A stretch of 64,000 nt of DNA from Cacajao melanocephalus (Eukaryota > Chordata > Mammalia > Primates > Pitheciidae): assembly GCA_963573385.1 (NCBI GenBank), contig CAUYLG010070405.1, positions 1 to 64,000 of the forward strand. Reading direction: 5' to 3'. The notes beneath the pieces are model-generated. The model was not told the origin of the DNA and did no database searches. It was given only the letters and a program-made list of their open reading frames with translations. A program made the position numbers and the translations under genes. Each line of letters starts with the position of its first letter. Position 1 is the first letter of the stretch. This document shows, piece after piece, positions 1-58,832 of the stretch.

Positions 1-141
1 GTGGCTCCTCTGCCGGGAATCTCCTAGTCTGTGGGCAACAAAAATTCGTCTGAAAGTGCGGCGTCCACTCGCTCTCTGCGCTTTCACTGGGAGCTACAAT
101 CCTGAGCTGTTGTTAATCGGCCATCTTGGATCTCTCTCCCA
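1..141 (-). mobile_element. L1 5' end (5' UTR start), body off the window
   Basis: Read on the minus strand, this stretch begins near 141 with the typical L1 promoter start: an 'AAGATGGCCGA' YY1-type motif, then 'CAGCTC' and 'GTAGCTCCCAG'. It continues in the GC-richer L1 5' UTR style to the window edge. Because the extreme 5' end is present, the element is not 5'-truncated and may be full length outside the window. It resembles primate L1P-class 5' UTRs from memory. The subfamily is not resolved. Confidence 0.7.
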
Positions 142-1404
142 GGTAGCCTAGTTTTACCAGTGACTTAGAAAAATATTACTGCTCTATTTTTAATACCATG
201 AATTTCATTAATTTTTAAATTACGAAAAATATTGCTTACTTTTATAAAATTTTGATATTATTGAAATATATTATTTACAATGCAACACTTTTCTGTAATT
301 TCAACCCTCTGCCCATAAATGACCTGCTCTTAGCACGCTGGGGCTTGTTTTTCAAATTAATTTTATTTGTATTGAAAATGCAAAGGCATTGTTGAAAGTT
401 CAAACAATTATTTTATTATGATAGAGCACATTTATCATTTTTTTTGTGTCTCTAACTGTATTTTTATAACTCCCCCGTTTATTTTGAAATATTCATATGA
501 TTTTGACATTAACTCAAAATACACAGAAATTACCTGTATCTCCCCATACATTTATTAAATGCTGATGAAGAATACTTAATATTTACACATGCCAAATAAA
601 ACTTTTCCCAATTTTAAAAATTATTTTAAAAAATAAGCCAATTTACATTGGACATTTGGGTTACATGTGCATATAAAAGTCACGTTCCTCAACTGACCAC
701 AGATAGACTAGCATACAAGTGTCCTTGATGGAATTAAGTTTCAGAGGCAAAGTGGTTCATATGGGAGCAAATGAGCTGATCTCCTCATGAAGTAAACTAG
801 ACAAAATCAAGTATTAAAGGTCTAATGGCTGATTGCATAATTCTTTCTGTCTTCTCTATCTTTTCAATATGCAAGTGTGCACTATGAGTGTGTATAAATT
901 ATAACACTTCTAATCTATACTGTGAGCTCCAACGGAGGGTCTACTGTGAATCCATAAAAGGCCCTGGGGAAGAGAGGTAGCGCAGGGAAGCAGAGGGCAC
1001 CTGCCCTCCATCAGGCCATCCACACAAACCTACTGAGGAGGCAGACTCGATGATCTAAGTCTCAATGGGCTTAGATGTTGACCTGGGCCTTCAAGTGAGG
1101 TTTTCCTTCATTGTATTTTATCTTGTTTGTTCAACTATTTTTGTAATTGGGGCAAAGTGAGATGTTCAACTAGTTTAAGAATGCTTTATATACCCATAAA
1201 CTGTCTGAATCAACGGTTTTTATTTATTCTTCTGCCAATCACAACTGATTTTCATCTACAATTATTTTTTAAGGTAAGAAACAGTAAGTCAACTGAACAA
1301 AAGAGCTGGGACTTTGAGCTCTGGAACATCACACACTGACTGGGAAACGCAGGGCCTCAGGGTGGGGTCTGGTCAGGCTGGCCACAGCAGGGCATGAACC
1401 CGCC
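142..1404. other. AT-rich intronic DNA, partly the 3' UTR of the ACP1 retrocopy
   Basis: No exon is visible here. The part next to 1404 is likely the copied 3' UTR of the ACP1 mRNA. It reads on without a break from the stop codon on the minus strand and contains an AATAAA on that strand. The far end of the copy and its A-tail could not be fixed; a T-run near 438-445 is one candidate. The remainder is unassigned AT-rich sequence. Confidence 0.4.
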
Positions 1405-1881
1405 TCAGTGGGCCTTCTCCAAGAATGCTCTGCAGCACCTGACACACTGCTGGTACACCACCTCAAAGTCAGAGTCATTCCCATAATAGGGATCTTCAAT
1501 AATAAGTTGTTTTTGTGGATCATAGCTCCCAAGTAGTTCAATTTTAGCTTTGCAGGTTTTAACTTGATTACTTTTTCTATTCAAATCTCTCAGATTGCTT
1601 TCATCCATACATAGTATATAATCAAATGTGGCAAAATCTTCTTTGGTAATCTGTCTTGCTTTATGGGCTGTGTGAATGCCATGATTTCTTAGGCAGCTCA
1701 CAGCTCTTGGGTCTGGGGACTGGCCCACGTTCCAGTCAGAAACAGCACCACTGTCAATGACCCAATTCTCTGAGATGTTTTGATAAGTTACAAGTTTCCT
1801 GAAAACTGCTTCTGCAATGGGTGATCGACAAATGTTACCCAGACACACAAACAACACGGACTTGGTAACCGGCTCCGCCAT
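1405..1881 (-). pseudogene. ACP1 (retrocopy): ACP1 retrocopy (low molecular weight protein tyrosine phosphatase), frame intact
   Basis: A single uninterrupted frame encodes 158 residues, the length of ACP1. The parent gene is multi-exon, so this is a processed, reverse-transcribed copy. The protein begins [20 protein letters not shown], holding the phosphatase P-loop C-x5-R-S (Cys13, Arg19, Ser20), and keeps the downstream DPYYG segment with the general-acid Asp and the two Tyr. It ends in [10 protein letters not shown]. Residues from about 40 read [11 protein letters not shown], the alternative exon found in one of the two main isoforms (the slow/B type, as I recall), so the template was that splice form. 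A few residues differ from human ACP1 as I remember it. The copy lies antisense in a TMPRSS7 intron. No stop, frameshift or lost catalytic residue is seen, so it could be a young pseudogene or an expressed retrogene. Confidence 0.9.
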
Positions 1882-3434
1882 CTTCCTGCGCGTAGTCTTA
1901 TCAATTTTTAATTACTTCATCAACAGCATTGTAATAGGAATAATAATAAAATTATGAATTGGATTAGGCAATACAGTTAGCCCTCTGTATCTGCAGGTTT
2001 GGCATCTGTGGATTAAACCAATCACAGATCAAAAAATTTTCAAACACACACAATAAAATACAACAATAAAAAATAATACAAATAAAAACCAATATGGTAT
2101 AAAAACTATTTATATAGAATGTAATTGTATTAGGTATTATAAGTAATCTAGAGATGATTTAAAGTATAGGAGAGGATATGCATAGATTAGATGCAAACAC
2201 TAAACAATTTTATATAAGATACTTCAGTATCTGAGAATTTTGATATCTGTAGGGTTCCTGGAAACAATCTTCCACAGATACCAAGGGACAACTGTATATG
2301 TTTCAGTTGTATAAGCAAACCAGAGTGCATATGTATATGAAATATCTATCTATCTCTTTTTCTATCTATCATCTATATCTCCCTCTGGTGTTAGGGTATT
2401 TATGCTTTTTTAAAAAAAATCTTAGTAGACTATTTTTTCTTTTTCCACCTATAATACACATGGAGACAGGGCAAAGTATCGCCTTTGTTCATTCAGCATA
2501 TACATATAAAATCATTATTGTGTGGCATAGCAATTTAGATGAATTAGATGCAAGTGGCAAGCAGTATGTCGTTTGCATTTATTCCATATATTGTTGAATG
2601 ACTACTATGCGCCAGGCACTCAGGCACGATTCTGGACACTGGGGATCCGTGAAATCAGACACACACACACACACAGAAGCAGCCCTGCTGTCATGGGGCT
2701 TACCTTCCAGTATGGGAAGGCAAGTCATAAACAAACAAGATAAATACATCTAATATGTGCCATAAAGATAAAATGCTACGGAGAAGAATAAAGCGGGGAA
2801 GGGGGCTCTATAGCTTGAGTTGGGGGTGGGAGGTGTGGGGGATAACAAGTTAGCTGTTTGTTATCTTAAATAGGATGGTCAGGGAAAGTCTTGTTGACAA
2901 GGGAACATTTGCAGATAAACCTGAAAGATGAGGGAACTAACCTTGTGAATGGGATAAGATTGTTGCAGGCAAAGGGAACAGCTGAGGCAGGGACTCTGAG
3001 GCAGGCGCGTGCTTGATGCATATATGTTTATTTGTGCATATTAATAATCGTTCAAATAATTTCATTACTCTACCCAAACCTGTAAGTTGGTGTCAATATC
3101 CTGATGGCGTGTATCCTTAAATTAAAATAACTATTACAAAAATTTCCAAAGTAATTAAGAGATAAAGGTGCTGGACCCTTTTTCGCTGCCAGATTCTCAA
3201 GGCTTCAGGGCAGCAGAAATGCAGGGCCTCAGATGACCAGCGAGTCTGAGGAGGAGAGGGGAAGGGGAGATGAAAGAAAGGGTTAGGGAAGGAAGAGGGA
3301 ACAGAAACGAATCTCCGCTTCTTCAGAATCTCCACACAGCAGATTTACTTTCTTGAGTTCCTGTGATAGCAGAAAAACACAGTGCCATTCTCAAAAGCTC
3401 TGTCAAAGGTTTGAAATTCCTTTGAGATAAAATA
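1882..3434. other. Intron: ancient repeats and simple sequence
   Basis: No exon is recognised. Contents are AT-rich DNA, a TATC/ATCT-rich patch near 2345-2385, a short AC run near 2659-2676, and an old L2-like repeat at about 2590-3020. Confidence 0.5.
2590..3020. repeat. Old L2-like repeat fragment
   Basis: Phrases such as 'CCAGGCACT', 'GGGGCTTACCTTCCAGT' and 'AGGGAACAGCTGAGGCAGGGACTCTGAGGCAGG' in pieces match an ancient mammalian interspersed family that I associate with L2. A related copy lies at 43620-44330. The family name is from memory. Confidence 0.45.
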
Positions 3435-3445
3435 AAGGTTGACTT

Positions 3446-3448
<3 letters not shown>

Positions 3449-3476
<28 letters not shown>

Positions 3477-3759
3477 GAGATAGAGTCTTACTCTGTTGCT
3501 CAGGCTGGAGTGCAGTGGCATGATCTCGGCTAACTGCAGCGTCCACCTCCTGGGTTCAAGAAATTCTTTCTGCCTCAGCCTTCCAAGTAGGTGGGATTAC
3601 AAGCACCAGCCACCATGCCCAGCTAATTTTTGTATTTTTAGTAGAGATGGGGTTTCACCATGTTGGCCAGGCTGGTCTCAAACTCCTGACCTCAGGTGAT
3701 CCACCTGCTTCAGCCTCCTAAAGTGCTGGGATTACAGGCATGAGCCACCACACCTGGCC
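3449..3759 (-). mobile_element. Alu element, full length
   Basis: A T-rich tail is followed by an antisense Alu body ending 'GCCACCACACCTGGCC'. It is flanked by a perfect 14-bp target-site duplication, AAGGTTGACTTCTT, at 3435-3448 and 3760-3773. Confidence 0.95.
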
Positions 3760-4317
3760 AAGGTTGACTTCTTAATAAGCTATAGCCTTAAAATGAAAAA
3801 TGTAAAACATGGTTGGGACTTTTAGTCAGAGTGTGAATAAGAATATTGGATCATTTTCTGTTTTGCTAGGAGTTGGGGGTGAGAAATGCTGAAGAAAAAT
3901 AAAAGTCTTTATAAGGAAAAGGACATCCCAGTGGGCAAGTGAGGAGTGGGAGAAAAGAGGCAGGAAACGTCAGGACAAATGTGGTAGCTGTTGTCATCTC
4001 ACAGAGATCAAGTTTGTCCTCCTTAGTGGTATTATATATATGCAGACGACTCCTTTTTTAAAAGTGGACATGAAGTATTCATAAATTTGATCACAAAATT
4101 TAAAAAATTTAAAGCACTATAAATGATATTCTTATTCAATTAAGATAGAAAGCTTGAAAATGGATGAACCCAAATTTAACTCTCTTAAATGTAAAAATTC
4201 CTTAAATAATTCCTGGGTGAAAGTGAAAATCAAAACTAAAACTTTATGTCATATCAGACATAATACACACGTATACCACAAAATGCAACAAATAGGTCAG
4301 TTGCAGAGTGTGTCTGT

Positions 4318-4360
4318 GCACACACACACGCGCACACACACACACACACACACACACAGT
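4318..4360. repeat. (CA)n microsatellite
   Basis: An uninterrupted or nearly uninterrupted CA dinucleotide run, with one CGCG interruption near its start. Confidence 0.95.
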
Positions 4361-4867
4361 GTGTTTGCTCATACACATAGGCAGCTTTCTCTTTTGACGT
4401 CTTCCAAGAAGATCTAGGGGTGACTCACAGCCTTCAGAAATACTAAATTTAATATGAAGAGACTGCTGATTCATTTCTCCTTTATCTAAAGAATCTGAAT
4501 GATGCTTTAAATCCACTGTATCATTGTGTATATTGAAAGAGGAAGGTGTTTACGCTCATTAACAAGTGGGTGTTTTTAAAGTTAAGGTCATACTAACAGA
4601 GAGAAACTGAAACCCAGAGATACTGATATGTCCCAGTCACCCCGCTCCACTTGGGACCCAGCAGCTGCTCCCTGAATACATGGCTGCCTGCTTCCTTCTT
4701 CACCATGTTCTCTTCCTCATCCTGCTTTGTTCAGGAGAACTAGTTTACTCCACCAAGGGCCACGGAGCACAAGGAGTAGAATGACCTTAAAACAACAAGC
4801 CACAGGACTGGGTAAATACATCCTTTGATTGAAGCGTTTTTTTCTGACTTAATGTTTGTTTTCACAG

Positions 4868-21403
<16,536 letters not shown>

Positions 21404-21875
21404 TTGTACCAGTTGGATTTTTACTGTGATTTATGTTAAAAATAGATACTTTAAACTGATGTAATAATTATTAGTAAAATGAGTCCCTTACTTTTTTTCA
21501 ACTGGAAATGTCAAATTGCATACATTTAATACTTATTGAGAGATTAATATGTATTCCATAACAAGTTTTTCCAAGAAAATAACTATATTCATTCTCATGT
21601 ATCAAAAGGCTATTGATTCAGAGATGGAAAAAACCTAAAGTAATGCTATAAACCAAGCCTCTAAAAACAATAAAAAATGAGAGAGATGTTCAGGGATCAT
21701 TCTTCTATGTTCCTATTCAATGTTCAGATATTCATAAAAATTAGAGCAAATTTGACTTATGAAAATAAGAAATTCCAATAAAAACCATACCTGACCTTCA
21801 GCAATTTCAAGAAACTAAATGCACAAAATATCTCCTTTGCAAATGCAAATAAAGCAAAATTCAGTTATTGACAGA
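21404..21875 (+). other. TMPRSS7: TMPRSS7 3' UTR (proximal part)
   Basis: Follows the stop codon. AATAAA hexamers lie at 21669-21674, 21777-21782 and 21848-21853. Which of these is used cannot be told from sequence. Confidence 0.55.
21669..21674 (+). terminator. Candidate polyadenylation signal of TMPRSS7
   Basis: First AATAAA after the stop codon, about 265 nt downstream. Two more follow within 180 nt. Confidence 0.45.
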
Positions 21876-24800
21876 AAAAGTACCTATATTGTTGCTTTAC
21901 AATCCAATTTTGTCTAACCATATCATAGTGGACCATCTTCAGCCATGACACGTGGTAATGTTGTATACAGAGAGACAATCAATCAACCAACAAAATTGAC
22001 AGCAACCATTACTAAATGGCAGAATAAAGCACCATGGTAACTGGATCAAAAGCACGTATATGAGAGTCAAAGAAATTGTTGTAATGCTCGTCAGCAGAAA
22101 AAAAGGCAAAGAAATTTTGAATGTTTGTTGTGAAAGTGAAATATTTCGGAAATATTATCATCTGGCTTTTGGTTCTTTTCTAAAACCCTAGTGGCTGAGA
22201 CTTTCTTTTATTTTCAGACTCTTATAATACCTTACATAGTTGCAAACCTATACACACTCTCAATGTATCTTAGTTGTTGATTTATTTTGTCTTGATTTAG
22301 AAGGTTTCATACTTGATATCAGAATATTCTTTTACATCACAGAAGCCGGAATTGACAGTACCACCAAATGAGTGAAAACAACAGAAAAAAGAGTGATATT
22401 ATTTGTTTTCCTTTTACAAAGTCAAAGGAGTATTAACAATACTATTATCAGGTATAGTCTATTGATAGAATAATGCACAGAACCTTAGAAAATCTTAATG
22501 TAACAGCAAAAAAGAGAGAGAGCAAAAGGTGTCATCCCCCAGGCCAGATAAATTTTTCAGTTCATAGAACTTATTTTGATTTGTTAAAAGACTGTTCCCT
22601 CAGATTAAGGATAAAGCATCTTAATAATACCTTTATGAATAGGCCCCAAAGGTTTCAGTAAACTGGCTATATGATAGTGCAATTCAGAGGGCCAAGTGTA
22701 CCATTAATTCAAAAGGGAGGACTTGGCTACTGAATCCACTAAACAGAAGAGCAAATTCAGCTGATAGTTCATATAATCTACATTTATTTTGTCTGGATGG
22801 CTGTGACCTATACACAGGGTGAGTTGTACTTTCTACTTTATCGTCATTTCTAGGGTGTAGAATTGCTCTTCACAAAATACATGAAAACCTTTGCTTAAGT
22901 CTGTGATCTCAGTTAGGGGATGGGGGAGGGCTGGCATGATCTATCAGATTCATCAGAGGGAGTTTTTGAAAGCACATGTATGCACTAACACTGGTATTAA
23001 AATAAGTACACTATGTTCCTTAGCAGTGCTGGGGCAGGGAAAAGGTTGAAAAACAAACCTAACTTACTTGGATATTGCATGTTAAGATGCATTTAGAACC
23101 TGAATGATGTGGGATATCCACTTCATTCCTGCAAAGGTGTAAAGTAAGGCAAGTCCCAAGATTGGTTTTGTTAGCAGAGTGGCATGGCCTTCATAAACCA
23201 AGACAGAAGCATTTCATGTGCCATATTACTGGGGAGAATTTGTAGGGACTCATGCCCTCTTTCACCATGCCTTGAAAATAGCACAGTGAAGCACCACAAA
23301 CCAACAATTTCTCAGTTGTTTTCTACTTAATTAGTCTGAGTGGCTGGCCCAGTTGCTGATGTTTGGAGTAGTACTACTGCTTGTCATCTGACAACACACA
23401 GAAACAAACTATTGCATATTCAAGAGTCACAGACCTATTTGAAGGGAATGAGATAATTTGGCATGTTGGTGATATCACTCGGATGACGTTACTTTGTTTT
23501 TTGGTCTATATGAGAACCATTAATTTGCTTCTTAAAAGGAGTTAAGAAGATCAAGTACTATTACAAAAGAGCAACATTGAAAATATAATATTGGTCAGCA
23601 AATATAAGTATGTATGTTTTAATTTTTTAATGTTATTTAACTTGGACTCTTCAAACAACCTAAAGCAATTGAGTCAATAATAATTTTAAATTATAGAAAA
23701 GAAATCTGTTTTTGAAATAGTACATTTAAAAAGCTACCCTTATGTAAATAAATTCTGAAGGAATTACAGAAACAAATGTAGGTAGAGTTTGGTTTCTCAT
23801 TCACAAATGCTTGACTTTCATCAGAATTGTTTAATCTAAAGCTGGTTGTACCTCCAGGGAGAAACACCTCTTTCTAACTTATTCTGAATCCTTAGTGTGG
23901 AGTCAAACTGGCAGGATGAAAAACGTCTTCAGGTAGGTGTTGGGACTCTCATGTGCATTTTGGTCAGCTCTCTGGAGATTAAGAAATTTGCAGTTAACAG
24001 AAACAAGAAGAGGAACAGTTTGCAAATAAGAATTTAAGTAGTTCAGGTAATATGGGAGGTATCAGCAAGTGTCAGTGATCAGGAAAACAGGACAGGACAG
24101 GAAGAAAAATCAATGTCAAAAGAAAACATACTGAATCAAAGGTTAGTTCTGGATGCTAAGGGTTGAGGGAGGGTGGGTATTAGTTACAAAGACGTCGTCA
24201 GGGAATGTAAGGGAGCATTTACTGAGATCCTTTCATTTTTCAGGCATAGGAATAAATGCTTTACCTTAATCTTCCTGACTCTGCTAGGTTGGAATCATTT
24301 TATAAGAAAATAGACAGACATTAAACAGCTTACCCAAGAACACAGAGATAGTGAGAGTCTAAATTTGATCCTAGTTCTGTCGGCCTTCAGAACTTCTACT
24401 CCTTCCACTGTACCATGAGGACGAGGATTAGGCATATGGAACGATGGGAATGCATTCAAATCTAATAAGGGAATATATAAATCTTGCTTAACAGTCCTCA
24501 AAAGGCATTAGAAGATGTGGTTTAGGGTGTGCTTGAGACAGGAACAGTTGCTTTTTGATTCTCTGGGGGAGTGAAGGAGACTTTAGGTATCTGTACCTGG
24601 AGAAACCAGGCTTGGAAGAGAGCTGCTATCCATCTGATGTGAGGAAAAAAAATCTCACATTTAGGTTGAACTCCTGCAATCAAATGAGGGAACTATGAGA
24701 AAAGTTTTCTGGACCCTGGGTAAGGATAGGGGTGGGGAGAATCAAAAGTTTGAGAGGTTTCAGTGCTTCCAGTCAGGTCTGCATGTTTTTGTGACTACAG

Positions 24801-25052
24801 ATCCTATCAAGACCTCCCCTCAAATTCCCACACCCTTCACTGGCTTTAGTTCTTAATCAGTCTCCAGTCCCTTTTAGGCCTAGGGGTGTTAACAGCTTCT
24901 CGCTATTGCGAGTCCCTGGGTACTCACCATTCCTTGTTGATTCCCTTAACCTTTGCTCCTTGGTTAAAAAGCCTGTTCAAAACTCCCAGCTGAGAGTGCA
25001 GCCAGATTCCTGCAGGATCTGACTAGAGCAGAAGTCAGTGCAGGACAGCAGC

Positions 25053-25059
25053 TGAGTCA
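25053..25059 (-). promoter_or_regulatory. AP-1 / TPA-response element match upstream of C3orf52
   Basis: TGAGTCA, an exact match to the AP-1 consensus, about 1.2 kb before the C3orf52 start codon. A second exact match lies 135 bp downstream. About eight such sites are expected by chance per 64 kb, so this is only suggestive. Confidence 0.35.
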
Positions 25060-25187
25060 CTACCGGACTCCTTAGCAGGCTGATAGATCCAAAGTTCAAG
25101 GGGATCTTTCTGGTAGCAGGCACCAGACAACTGGAGACAGGATATCTAAGCTGTGTCTCAACAGCAGGCACTGAAGATGCCAGACTT

Positions 25188-25194
25188 TGACTCA
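25188..25194 (+). promoter_or_regulatory. AP-1 / TPA-response element match upstream of C3orf52
   Basis: TGACTCA, exact AP-1 consensus, about 1.1 kb before the C3orf52 start codon, inside the small palindrome TTGACT-CA-AGTCAA. Confidence 0.35.
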
Positions 25195-25425
25195 AGTCAA
25201 CATATTTCGAGTGGAGCTGATTTATGTTTCTTGTTAATGGCCTGGTCTTAATATGTATGTGTGTGTGTGTCTGTGTGTTGCGTGGGGAGTGAGAGGTAGA
25301 GAGCAAGACTATTCTGAACAGAAGCTTGAGAGGTGAGGCCCTTGGCCCAGCCCACGCTGTCCTTGGCAAACGTAATCCCAGGCTAACTAAACCGGAAGTT
25401 CTGAACTATAGATAGGGCGTCAAGA

Positions 25426-25468
25426 TTGTGTGTGTACGTGTGCATTTGTGTGTGTGTGTGTGTGTGTA
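25426..25468. repeat. (GT)n microsatellite
   Basis: GT-rich run with one interruption near its start. Confidence 0.85.
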
Positions 25469-25504
25469 AGGCCCCTCCTCGCAAAGATAAATAGTAATGG
25501 TCAA

Positions 25505-25700
25505 CATTTATGGGTGCTTGCTGTGTCAGTCACTGTTCTGAGTGCTTTGCTTACAGCAACTCTTGCAATCATGGTAACAACTACATTAGGAGGGTATAAC
25601 TATTACGCCAGCTTTCCAGGTGAGGATGTTGGCACAGAGAGTTGAAGCCCGAGGTCTCACAGTGAGGAACCCTCTGGGTGGAGAATAACCCAGGTAGACT
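25505..25700 (-). repeat. MIR fragment
   Basis: 'GTGTCAGTCACTGTTCTGAG' followed by 'GCTTTGCTTACAGCAACTC' and a degraded downstream half resemble MIR. Confidence 0.6.
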
Positions 25701-26290
25701 GGTTCCAGAGTCCGCTGTCCCCAGCACCACACAATACTGTCTCTGTGCCTGACTCTGGACTTGAAGTGTGTTGGTGTGTATTATTACATCTTCATATACT
25801 CAGAACCTGGCACCATGCTAGCACGAGGCATGGTTATTTGTTGATTGAATGAATGCCTTTTGCTAGGCCGCGAGGACTGTGGCAAACCCCAACAACTAGC
25901 AGTTCTTAGGGTTAGATCGCAAACTTTCCTCCGTTGGACGGTGAGGCTGGGCCCATCCTTTCCTTACCGACACCCAGGCCGACCCTAAACTGAGATGGTT
26001 TGCATCTGCAGGCGCAGGGAAAGGCATAGCAGGCAGCGCCCAGAACAAACCAGAAAAACAGCCCTCGGCTCCGGAGCCCACGGCGGGCACGGCCTCGGGT
26101 GCTCTACCCCGCGGGATCCAGGGAGTGGCCGCCACTCACCGCTCGCCCCTCCTGTCCGCTCCCGCCCGCTCCCGCCGCCCGAGGTCCGCGGCGCCCCGCC
26201 CAGTGGGGGAGGGTGAGGCGGGGAAGTCACTCCGGACTCTGCCTGCGGTGTGGCCTCCCGCGGAGCCGCTCAGACCTTCTCCGCCGGCCC

Positions 26291-56796
<30,506 letters not shown>

Positions 56797-57089
56797 AGTG
56801 ATGGAGGTCGGTCTGCATCTGAAAGCAGTGCTCCACCGAGTCCTAGAGATGAAGGGAATTCACTCTGTTTTACAGAAAAGATTCTGTGAATTAATTCAGA
56901 AGCACCAGCAACAACCAGGGAGGTGGAGACTCCTTTCTCTCCTGATTCTGCAGTCTGGCTCCAAGCCCAGTAAAACAGCTCCCGAGCACTGCTTCAGCTG
57001 GGTCCAGTCTTGACAAAGGCAGGAAGCCAGCTAGGGTAGGGGCGATAGTGTCAGCAGGTGTGTCCCGCTGTGGGAGGTCCCTGGTATTC

Positions 57090-57170
57090 TTTTTTTTGTT
57101 TTTGTTTTTTGAGACAGGGTGTTGTTCTATCCTTTAGGCTGGAGTGCGGTGGTGCTGCCATGGCTCACTG
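57090..57170 (-). mobile_element. Alu fragment inside the C3orf52 3' UTR
   Basis: 'TTTTTTGAGACAGGGTGTTG' to 'GCCATGGCTCACTG' is an antisense Alu left arm, diverged and truncated. Confidence 0.8.
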
Positions 57171-58342
57171 CTATTCTTGAAGCACACCACCCACCTGGGT
57201 TACTTTTTCTTCAGTGCGGAGGTGCACTGCCTTCTTTTAGGTGGGATCACATAAGCGTGAGCTGTAGAGCAGGGAGAGGCAGGCTGCCGGGTTAGGAAGA
57301 CTAAGCCAATCATTCACTGAAATCACCCTTCTTCCCTCCACCATTCTAATTGATCTACCTCTAAGCCAGTGTGTGAAGAGAAGGAAGGCACTTTCGAAGA
57401 CCTCAGCAGTTTGGCTCTGTGTCTGCTTCCATGACCTGCACCTGAATATCTTAGCCAACCAGCCTTAGGCACACCACCAAGGTTACTTTGAGATCTATAT
57501 ATATAGCTAGCTGCAGATGGGAGCTATGTGTTTCTTCATTGTTTTGCAACTCCTCATTGTTCCTGTGATTCCTGAACACCGTTTTTGGAAACGTGAGTCC
57601 CTGTGAGTTTTCAGCATACTACTATCACTTTGGATAGTCACTCCATTTGTATTTTTTATAAACTTCCATTAGAGAATCATTAAGGCTGTTGAACATCTAC
57701 TATGGATATTATGCATTGGCTTTTTGTTGCCCAGTGTTACAAACCTTCCTGTAGGCCTCAGTGTCTTCAGGCAATGATTGTGTATCCTGTTACAGATGGT
57801 GGTGATACAAGAAGAACCACTCTCCTTTGAAAATAAATTGTTGGAAGGTTTTGCCAGCAATTTAGGGGGTAGGAGGAATATTAGCGACTGTGTTGGTTGT
57901 TTACAGATACAGAATTGCCTGTCCTGAGGGAACGGAGTATTTATTTTGTGGGGAAAAGAAATTTACCAGGAGAAAGAGTTTTGTGCTGTATCTTGACAGA
58001 TCTCTAGCCCCAGTCTCTCAGTTAAATCAGCTCTGGGTTAAAGTCAGTGTGAGGGGCAGCCGTGTGTGGGCACATGCTGGACTATCTGCCTCAGACTAGA
58101 TTTGACTTGAGTCTTTATGACCCAGGACTCTGGATAATGTGAATTTGCTTTCTTATTTAACTAGGAGATACATGTGCTATAGATGATTGTCTCATTTTAG
58201 GGATTGTTCCTTAAACTAGTGAAACTAGTGGATTTCTCTTCTTCCTCTTTATTTTTTATGTGTCAAATGTGAACTTTAGTGTGTTTGTATCTTTTAGAAA
58301 GTAATGAAAAAATTTAATGGAGAATGATTTAAAAACATTTAC

Positions 58343-58348
58343 AATAAA
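58343..58348 (+). terminator. C3orf52: Polyadenylation signal of C3orf52
   Basis: AATAAA about 1.5 kb after the stop codon with a downstream GTGTTGTTG element. It is the best signal between 56797 and 58400. Confidence 0.7.
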
Positions 58349-58801
58349 TTATTTTTGCATCTGTGTTGTTGCATTCTCACTGGCTCGGCTTTGGGCTGGG
58401 TGTTTTTGTTTGTTTGTTTGGTTGGTTTTTGTTTTTTTGCAGTAAATGGTGTTGAATGTAATCTTTTCATTTCCCTGAGGGCAGCTTCCTCTTCTGGGTG
58501 AATAAGATCGAGCCAAGTTTGGCTGGGGCAGCCTGGGTTCTCGCCTCTGTTCCAGCAAGAGCAGGGAAGAGGCTATCCCCTCCTCTTTCTCTGAGGCCCC
58601 CTCTGGCAGGACTTGTATCTGAAAGGGCTTGGACTTGAAGGAATGGCCTGTTCATGTCTGGAGGCAGGATTTGGTTTTGTTTTTCCCTTCTTTTTTGGAA
58701 AGCACCAAGCTGCAAGTACCTTGTTTTGGGTTTTGACCATTTGCAAGTCATAGAGAGGACTTTCCATAGGTTTGACTTTTCTGCCCAAATGGTATGAAAA
58801 G

Positions 58802-58832
58802 AATTAACCTTTGTGACTCACAAAGGTTAATT
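58802..58832. promoter_or_regulatory. 31-bp near-perfect palindrome centred on an AP-1 site
   Basis: Arms AATTAACCTTTGTGA (58802-58816) and TCACAAAGGTTAATT (58818-58832) are exact reverse complements around one C. The centre is TGACTCA (58814-58820), the consensus AP-1/TPA-response element, flanked by CTTTGT and ACAAAG, which resemble SOX or TCF/LEF sites. It lies about 450 bp past the C3orf52 polyadenylation signal. Regulatory use is inference. Confidence 0.5.

Larger units (their letters stand above)
21876..26029. other. TMPRSS7-C3orf52 intergenic spacer
   Basis: No gene is seen. MIR-like remnants lie at about 24205-24360 and 25505-25700, and GT runs at about 25252-25280 and 25426-25468. 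Consensus AP-1 sites are at 25053-25059 and 25188-25194. A possible LTR or L1 remnant near 24870-25000 was not resolved. Confidence 0.5.
56797..58370 (+). other. C3orf52: C3orf52 3' UTR
   Basis: Runs from the stop codon to about 20-25 nt past AATAAA at 58343-58348, followed by a GT-rich stretch (GTGTTGTTG), a good polyadenylation layout. An Alu fragment (57090-57170) is embedded. Confidence 0.7.

Noticed and set aside
1882..4867. A further upstream TMPRSS7 exon
   Set aside because: No stretch with acceptor, donor and CUB-like residues in a matching phase could be recognised.
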